Shown here in pieces: positions 58,044 through 64,000 of a stretch of DNA of 64,000 nt. The DNA is from Cephalotrichum gorgonifer. Taxonomy: Eukaryota; Ascomycota; Sordariomycetes; Microascales; Microascaceae. The notes under the pieces were generated by a model. It had not been told where the DNA came from and did no database searches. It saw only the letters and a list, made by a program, of their open reading frames with translations. The stretch's first letter is position 1; each line of letters starts with the position of its first letter. The stretch spans positions 1,328,940 through 1,392,939 of the forward strand of contig ONZQ02000001.1 of assembly GCA_900312665.1 (NCBI GenBank). The letters are read 5' to 3'. The position numbers and the translations under genes are program-made.

Positions 58044-58634
58044 CGCGGTCTGGGTGGGTTTCGGCAGTCGAACAGTGTCTGCATCCAAGTCGCGACGGAA
58101 GCGCAGCCGGGAAGACGCGGTTGGATCGATCGGTCCCTCGAGGATCGGGAGCTGGGAGGGAGTAATGAAGCCAATCTACGGATGGCTCAGGCAGGACTCT
58201 CGATGACAGTCTGCCAGTGATTAGATACTAGGTGTGAGGCATGTAATGTCGAATATCCACGATCAACTCGGAAGAAGGTTTAGCCTCGGAGAAGGTTGTT
58301 TGTAAAAAAAAAAGCCCGAACCGAGAGAGCTGTGGTTGGCGGGAAGGGAGACATTCGTCCAAATTTCCACGACAGGTGAGCTGGTGGTTTGTGTACTCCA
58401 CAGGGTCTCCGTTGCCGCGCAACCACCATCAAATGTGACCCCGAGAACCCACAGTTAACGACGACAACCACTAATCCTAGGAAGTTGGGCCCCTAGAAAA
58501 TACCTCGCTGTGGAACATTTCACTCTCATGAGGACTAAGACGGTTCAAGTAGAAGATAATGAGATAATAGGCCTATTTTAAATAGCGAACTCCTTGTGGG
58601 TTCCTCTTTTCAGATTTTCCCTTTCTCACGATCC
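58044..58634. other. Upstream region of CDC5 and 3' end of the small gene
   Basis: The first 130 nt (58044-58175) keep the CDC5 frame open on the minus strand and could be part of a first exon or leader. The rest shows no supported coding sequence. A second possible start lies in a short frame near 58350, whose only donor is the weak GTTCGG. Confidence 0.4.
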
Positions 58635-59467
58635 TCACGACCCACGAAGCACTACTGGGCCGTCAACAAAGAACCCGATTATTCTTCGTACAAGATCCTC
58701 ATCGAGATGCTTTCGAAGCATCGCCTGGCCCTCTGGGCTGATGGCCTTCTGGGCAAGATCCCGCACGCTGATGGACACGCGACTCAGGCTAGCCATCTCA
58801 CTTTTTGTAAGCGGCCTGCCAACGATGCTTGAGAAGACACCGTCATCGAAGCTGGGACTAGTGGTCGCAGGGACGCTGGGAGATTGATTCAGCCTCCTGC
58901 GGAGGGCCAACAATGTCGGATACAAGTCCGACATCGACGCCAGAGGGATTAGGGCCATGGGCGAACGGGTCGCTATCCTGACGTACTTTGGTCAGCTTCT
59001 CGTTCCTTCCTGCGATTTGCATTCGGGAAGGGGGGGCTGCCAGTCCGAAAACATACTCCACTTGCAACTTCATGAAGGCTTCCATGGCCTCCCGTCCGGA
59101 CCCAGTGCCACCACCCCTACGCTCCCCAACCAGGAACAAGACGGCCGCCGTCTTGCTACTGCTCACGTGGGACAGCATCGCCACCCGCTGGCGCCCCCCA
59201 GATGTGTCCATGTCCCCCACTGCAAGCAACGTGACGCGGAATGTGTACACGGGAGTCTCGGGCCTGAAGACCGGAAACGCAATGTCATGGCTGTCGAGGT
59301 GCGTCTCTAGTGATAGTTAGTCTGCAGCTCCTATATTTCCGCCTCCTTGAAGGGGAATCCTTAGCTCGTTCATACCCACCTTTCCACTTCGCCGTCTTGT
59401 CGTTCAACAGGACGGGTACGATGTGAGACCAGGTTGGCCGCTTTCTGAGGGAACTACAGAACATCAT
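58635..59467 (-). CDS. Uncharacterised conserved-looking fungal protein, three exons
   Basis: I do not know the function. Three exons on the minus strand (59467-59380, 59306-59057, 58977-58635) encode 226 residues. Intron 1 (73 nt) has GTGGGT, a GACTAAC branch site and CTAG. Intron 2 (79 nt) has GTATGT, a GCTGACC branch site and CAG. Both keep frame. The N-terminal half (WSHIVPVLLNDKTAKWKETH then LDSHDIAFPVFRPETPVYTF, RVTLLAVGDMDTSG, RQRVAMLSHVSSSKTAAVLF) looks like a compact beta-rich fold. The C-terminal half is helical (TKSEMASLSRVSISVRDLAQ). No signal peptide, membrane segment or catalytic motif is visible. Good splice signals and the conserved-looking block argue for a real gene. It lies between CDC5 and OPA3, all three on the minus strand. 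Confidence 0.7.
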
Positions 59468-59960
59468 GGGCGTTGCCGTGGGGTAGTTGTTTCTAACGTG
59501 CTTATATTGGGGAGGTATCCCCGGGTATCGAGATGGCCCCTATAATATACACTATCCTCCTATAAGAAGTCTCCTCGAATGACTGAGAGGAGAGCAGACG
59601 TTTTCTATCTATATCACGCATGTCGTATTATGTCTCCACATGTGTTTCTAGGAAGGACACACCCATCCTCCTTCCCCATGAACCGCTCCTCTAGAGCACG
59701 TGATGTCGCTTCAAGTGCTTCTGAGAAAGCAGGGCCCTTCTCCTTTCTCCTTCCACAAGATCAGCACAGTAGAGGTGATGCGCCCGTCGCGCAGCTCATG
59801 GCAGCCAGCAGAGCGCGCTCGTTCCCGGGCCCGGGACCTAGAGGACGAGCAAACCCCTTTCCGCTAAGCCCTGGCGTGCGGGACACGTCACATAAAGCCA
59901 ATGGCAAATCCGCTACCACCCTCGCGAGTCCTATCCTCAGCCGTCACCCCATCTCACGCC
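59468..59960. other. Spacer between the small gene and OPA3
   Basis: About 490 nt, probably the promoter of the small gene and the 3' UTR of OPA3, both on the minus strand. A plus-strand frame that starts at 59579 and runs into OPA3 is the shadow of OPA3 coding sequence and is not supported. Confidence 0.5.
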
Positions 59961-60794
59961 TCACGCCGCCGTCGTCGACGCAGCACCAGCCTCCTCTTGC
60001 ACCTGTAAGCTCGGCAGAAGCGGCTTCTTACTCCGCGGGTCCTTCAGCCCCCTCAGCGCATCCTCCAGCGCGTCCATCCTCCTCCTCTGCTCCTCCTCCT
60101 TCCTCACCAGCTCCTCCTCCCGTGCCCTCATCTCCTCTACCTTCCCGTTCAGCTCCCGTATCCTCTCCAGGTTCGCGTCCGGCTTCGACGACGTCCGCCA
60201 GTACTCGAACATCAGGAGGCCCGTCGCGACGCTCAATATGAAGGCGTCCCCCACGACGTCCGCGAACAGCGAGATCGCCTTCGCCTCGGGTAGCGGCCTG
60301 AACTTCCTCCTCCACACGCCCACCCTCTTCGTCGCCTTGGGCTCCGTCTTCGCTTCCGCGGAAGGAGTTGTCGTCGTCGCCGTTGTGCCTTCCTTCTTCG
60401 CCTGCTCCTCTTTCGCTTTCTCTTCCTTGAGCTTCTCTCTCTCCTCTTTCTCGACCTGCTCCTTCGTCTTGACCGTCGGCGCCTCCGCCTGCTCCTTCGC
60501 CCGCATCTCTGCCTCCACGTTCCGCAGTAGCGCGACGGATAGCCTCATGTTGAGCTGGTGGATCGATTGGCCATAGCGTGCGGCGAAGACACGGAAGCGG
60601 GGGTGGTCATGGGCCGCTATCTTGATACGGTTCTGCGGGCCACATTCGTCGTCAGCACGCCGGGTAAAAGAACGCGTACGGGGAGCGTGTGGGAAGTATG
60701 CGGGTTAAAGAAGGGGGGTTTAACTTACTGCGCCGTATTTGGAGATATGGCGGACGAAGAGCGACGCGAGCTTGAAGAGTGGGAGGGCAACCAT
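59961..60794 (-). CDS. opa3: OPA3-like mitochondrial protein
   Basis: Two exons on the minus strand (60794-60729, 60632-59961), with a 96-nt intron (GTAAGT donor, GCTGACG branch site, GCAG acceptor), encode 245 residues. The N-terminus MVALPLFKLASLFVRHISKY then GANRIKIAAHDHPRFRVFAA and RYGQSIHQLNMR is the OPA3 signature. A charged Lys/Glu linker follows, expanded compared with the human protein. Then comes the conserved hydrophobic segment ISLFADVVGDAFILSVATGL and a C-terminal coiled coil rich in Glu and Arg (about 175-225). Human OPA3 is a mitochondrial protein mutated in optic atrophy and 3-methylglutaconic aciduria. Its biochemical role is not settled. The coding match is strong. Confidence 0.92.
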
Positions 60795-61467
60795 GGCTGG
60801 CTTTGTGCTGCTCGGCAAGGCTAGGTTGGGAGAGGAATTGTCGTGGTTCGTAGGTAGTTTCGCGCGTCAAGGTATCATGGCAAGCTGCAGAATGGGAGGT
60901 CTCGGGCTATGTTTGTCTTAAATTGAGCTGTTTATAGGCCCGAGTTTGACATTGTGACCATGCCAAAAGTCGTAGCCTGGATCACAGGCACTTCGCTTTT
61001 GCAGTTATGATGACGCACCGGTAATTTTTCGGATCGGTCGGGGCGGGCGAGAGCTAACATTATCGGAGATAATTTCGGGGATTATTACTGTCAAAAGCTT
61101 TACATCCAAGCATAACCCGCCTTAGCATTGAACCAACAAAATACAGATAGTGAAGGCTTCCGAGCTCCGCAGCGTTCCTAGTCTCCGCCAGTCACTTGAA
61201 TTGCTCATTCGATTAGCATCCAAAAAAAATATTACCAGTTGCGGTGCATTAAATTTTGTTTTCATTTCTCTTTCGCTTTCTGCGTACTCGTAATAACTGT
61301 CATCGAACCACCTCTGGGTTCTTCGTGGTGGGTCCTGTCCCACAGAACCTCCGTGGTCTCTAAGTGACATCATCAATTATTATACACCCCACCCGCTCCT
61401 CCCAGCTGGCTCCTCCCCCCAGCGTCCATCCGTCCATCGATCCTCGTGATAGGAAGTGAGGAAGCGT
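60795..61467. other. Spacer between OPA3 and RTC3
   Basis: About 670 nt holding the OPA3 promoter and RTC3 3' end. No gene is supported. A GTACTCG motif lies near 61283-61291. Confidence 0.5.
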
Positions 61468-62102
61468 CTATTTCACGTAGTTGGAGGAGAAGGAATCGTT
61501 CGTAACTCCCTGGCGTTCTCCCAGCTGTTCAAATAAAGTCAGTAACAAAGCCCCCGAGCGATATCTTCAGTAGTTCATCGTGGGAGGTAAGGGGTCTGAC
61601 ACGTACGCTCATATCTTGGGTCTCGCCCTGCTCGAGTATCTTTACTATCACCTTATCATCATCTGTTGTGCCGAACTCGGTATCGAGGGTACCGTCCGAG
61701 GGAGTACCGAGGAGTCCCTGTGCTCCTTGTCTGAATATACAATGTTAGCAATGGTGCCCGACAACAGTAGCCGCCGCCACCCAGCTGTATCCCCGCCCAT
61801 CTCGACTCCATTCGAACGGAAGGCCCGCTCTACCGATGTCTGTTCGGTTAAGAGGGGGCTATCGCTCGAACAGCTATCGGTGATGGCGGGGTGTCTGAGG
61901 CTAGGGGCCGGGATGGGATGGGATAAAATGTGGTAACTCACCCAGTAACGAACACATTGAATGACGACACGACGTGGGCGAGGGGGATACTCCTGTCGGT
62001 CTTCCACTTGTTGTAGGTGTCGACGTCGTCTACGAAGACGATGAACTCCTCGTGCTTGCCCTTGAATTGGACCTTGGTCTTGACGACGTCTCCTCGAGCC
62101 AT
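61468..62102 (-). CDS. rtc3: Rtc3-type SBDS-domain protein
   Basis: Three exons on the minus strand (62102-61942, 61730-61607, 61524-61468) encode 113 residues, close to the 111 of yeast Rtc3. The sequence is the single FYSH/SBDS N-terminal domain: TKVQFKGKHEEFIVFVDDVD, then TYNKWKTDRSIPLAHVVSSF, NVFVTGQGAQGLLGTPSDGT and TDDDKVIVKILEQGETQDMS, closing with GERQGVTNDS. The domain is shared with the ribosome maturation factor SBDS/Sdo1, but Rtc3 lacks the other SBDS domains. Yeast Rtc3 is linked to RNA metabolism and to telomere-cap and stress phenotypes. The first intron (61941-61731, 211 nt) is the longest coding intron in this window. All three exons join in frame. Confidence 0.93.
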
Positions 62103-63950
62103 TTTCGCGGTGCAAGGGGTATGTAAGTCTGTGTGTGTAAGGGTATTATCGTCGTTGATAGACGAGAAAGGTGGCTTTGGTATGAAATTGAGTGTGTAGG
62201 TTGAGAGGGGATTGAATCGTTATGTAACCTGATTATTAGATCTTCCCCTCTCAGATTTGCGAGGTGCCCCCTCCTTTATATACACGGGATGTCAATTCAT
62301 GACCTGATGGCTAGATGGTACGACAAGCATGTTCACCAGAGGTTCCTGCCCATGCGTTTGGAAGCTTGGCTCCCCGGCTAGCTTGTCAACGTCATAAGTA
62401 CCACATACCGCCCCACATCACGTCTCGTGGGCGCAGCGCCAAGTATATTGTACGGGTTCTTTTACAGTCCATTACATTCCGTGTACTTTGTACGGCTGCC
62501 AAGCGACCTCTGAGGGGTCAGTCACTCAGTCATCGCCCCCGGTTTATGTGACTTGCGCATGTCATCATCGTCTCTTCGGGATCCAGGCAGGGCAATGTTT
62601 CTCTCGTAAGCCAGGGCGAGGTGCGGGGCTGCCCGGTAATATACGTCACATTGTTGCACACGAGCAGTCCAAGACGGCAGGCGGTGTCTAGAACTCGTAG
62701 GTGTTTGCGTGTCTTACCTGGCAACTGCATATCGGTGGGAGCAACAAATGGATAGATAGTCGCGACGAGACAGGCACGACTAGGAGCGAAGGAACCGGAA
62801 CAAGCGGTGCTCGTAGTAGTTGCTCATTCTGTAGGCTTAGTTAAGCGCAAATTGTGGGAGATGACGAAGGTCCCGGAACAGGCATCGTCATCTACCCTGA
62901 GCGCCCTCGAGTGACCTCATCGCACGTGGTCCACTGTGGGCACCGGAACTCAATTGCACTTGTTACACCCGAAAGCGGTAAGCACCCTTCGGCGCCGCCC
63001 GACGTCCGAAGACCTCAAGGGAGTTCTTCGCCGCCGCCCCACCCATCACCGGCAGGTGCTCCGTACGCTCGTCCGAGAGAAAAATAGCGCCGACACTGAG
63101 GGATGTCAAACAACGCCCGAAATAACTGGTCTGTAACAACACCTGCCACAAATACATTAATAGTACTGGGCCTCCATATAGGCCCTCCACAGCTGCGCCA
63201 CAGTTAACCCCAGTATAATGTCCTGGTCTGGTCGTGCTTGGTCTCGCCAGTTATGTTGGGTGGCGGCTTGGCCGGCTTGGCCGAGGGAAGGCGCCACAGA
63301 CCACCCCGTGGCACATGACCTGTCTCGCTTCGCGTTTGCGATATGTTTCGGAGGATGGCCCCGGCCCCTCCAAAGCCACGGCGGTGTCCCCCTCGGGAGC
63401 CTACCAGGCCAACAGAAATGCCTCCCTACGAGACCGGCGGTTAGTTATTTTAGGTTCTCGGGCGCTTCGTACTATTTATTATCAAAATAGATCGAGCTGA
63501 CGTTGGCCATGTTCTAGAATGGAGTTCCTGCCCTGGTTGGCAGGTGCATATATCGTAGCTACATGTAATGATGTGTTGTAAAAGTGAGTATATGATCAAT
63601 CTGACCAACTAGTACCTTCGGGGAGGTACCTTGCCTTTTGGTCTAGTAGTCAATTATCTAACATGTGTCTATAAGAAAGTATCACAAACTAAAATTGGAG
63701 TCGCTTGAGAGGCACAGATGTGTTGGAAATAAACTTGTTCTCGTTTTCTTGTTTTACTTCTTTGCCTGTTATGACTGAGGGCTCCCAATCACTCCCATCG
63801 CTACCTGTGGGCGTCATAGAGTTCATCTTCCGCTCACCAACACATCGCAGTCCTCCCGGTTCCTCTCCGGAATCCATATGCTTCCCCCCCTCTCGATATG
63901 AAATGCTCTCGCTATAACAAAACATGATAAGAAAAAAAATACATCTCCAA

Positions 63951-63992
<42 letters not shown>

Positions 63993-64000
63993 ACTACCTA
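62103..64000. other. Terminal intergenic stretch
   Basis: No gene that I can support. It begins with the RTC3 promoter. A small perfect hairpin (GTACCT, six-base loop, AGGTAC) lies near 63612-63629. CT and CTA runs lie at the end. Confidence 0.5.
63954..63997. repeat. (CT)n followed by (CTA)n microsatellite
   Basis: An uninterrupted CT run (63954-63983) passes directly into a CTA trinucleotide run up to about 63997. It is an ordinary compound simple repeat, cut near the window edge. Confidence 0.9.

Overview
The window is nuclear DNA of a filamentous ascomycete, most likely a Sordariomycete. Genes are broken by short introns (about 50-120 nt) with GT donors, CTAAC/CTGAC-type branch sites and YAG acceptors. 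Coding GC is high, and the gene set (Cot-1 NDR kinase, fungal Sld3, Trs65, Med16, Tim54) is that of a filamentous ascomycete. I see no bacterial features, CRISPR, rRNA, convincing tRNA, intact transposon or secondary-metabolite cluster. I assign the class from gene content only and cannot name the species.

Layout: 1-8.2 kb is a gene-poor stretch studded with short GTACGAGTAC-like palindromes. Next come a Clg1-like cyclin (9.3-10.3 kb, +), a FAM192A/Fyv6-type splicing factor (12.8-13.6, +) convergent with TIM54 (13.9-15.4, -), another motif-rich spacer, the NDR kinase COT1 (18.1-20.3, +), the U2 snRNP subunit SF3A2/Prp11 (21.3-22.0, -), Mediator MED16 (22.5-26.0, -), an Hst3/Hst4-type sirtuin (28.1-30.2, +), the chromatin remodeller CHD1 (31.5-36.8, -), a small uncharacterised three-exon gene (38.1-38.7, +), the ribosome-recycling ATPase RLI1/ABCE1 (39.4-41.9, +), the U1 snRNP factor PRP40 (43.6-46.4, -), the TRAPP subunit TRS65 (47.1-49.1, +), the replication initiator SLD3 (49.5-52.6, -), the F1-ATPase chaperone ATP11 (53.0-54.0, +), the Polo kinase CDC5 (54.6-58.0, -), a small uncharacterised gene (58.6-59.5, -), OPA3 (60.0-60.8, -) and the SBDS-like RTC3 (61.5-62.1, -). 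The last 1.9 kb holds no gene I can support.

These are housekeeping genes and do not form one pathway. Themes recur: pre-mRNA splicing (Fyv6-like, Prp11, Prp40), transcription and chromatin (Med16, Chd1, Hst4-like), cell-cycle, replication and polarity (Clg1-like, Cot1, Sld3, Cdc5), mitochondria (Tim54, Atp11, Opa3) and translation (Rli1, Rtc3). I rebuilt the exons by hand from splice signals. All reconstructed genes close in frame, except that the start of the 38-kb gene is unresolved and that of CDC5 is uncertain.

The most unusual observations concern gene architecture. Two roughly 0.9-kb leaders (cyclin and COT1) are almost free of ATG. TIM54 has a 78-nt intron that is stop-free and in frame, so it looks like coding sequence. 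RLI1 has a 12-nt microexon carrying an iron-sulphur ligand Cys. The spacers share a family of GTAC palindromes. Two small genes have no function I can name. I did not find a clearly novel multi-gene system.
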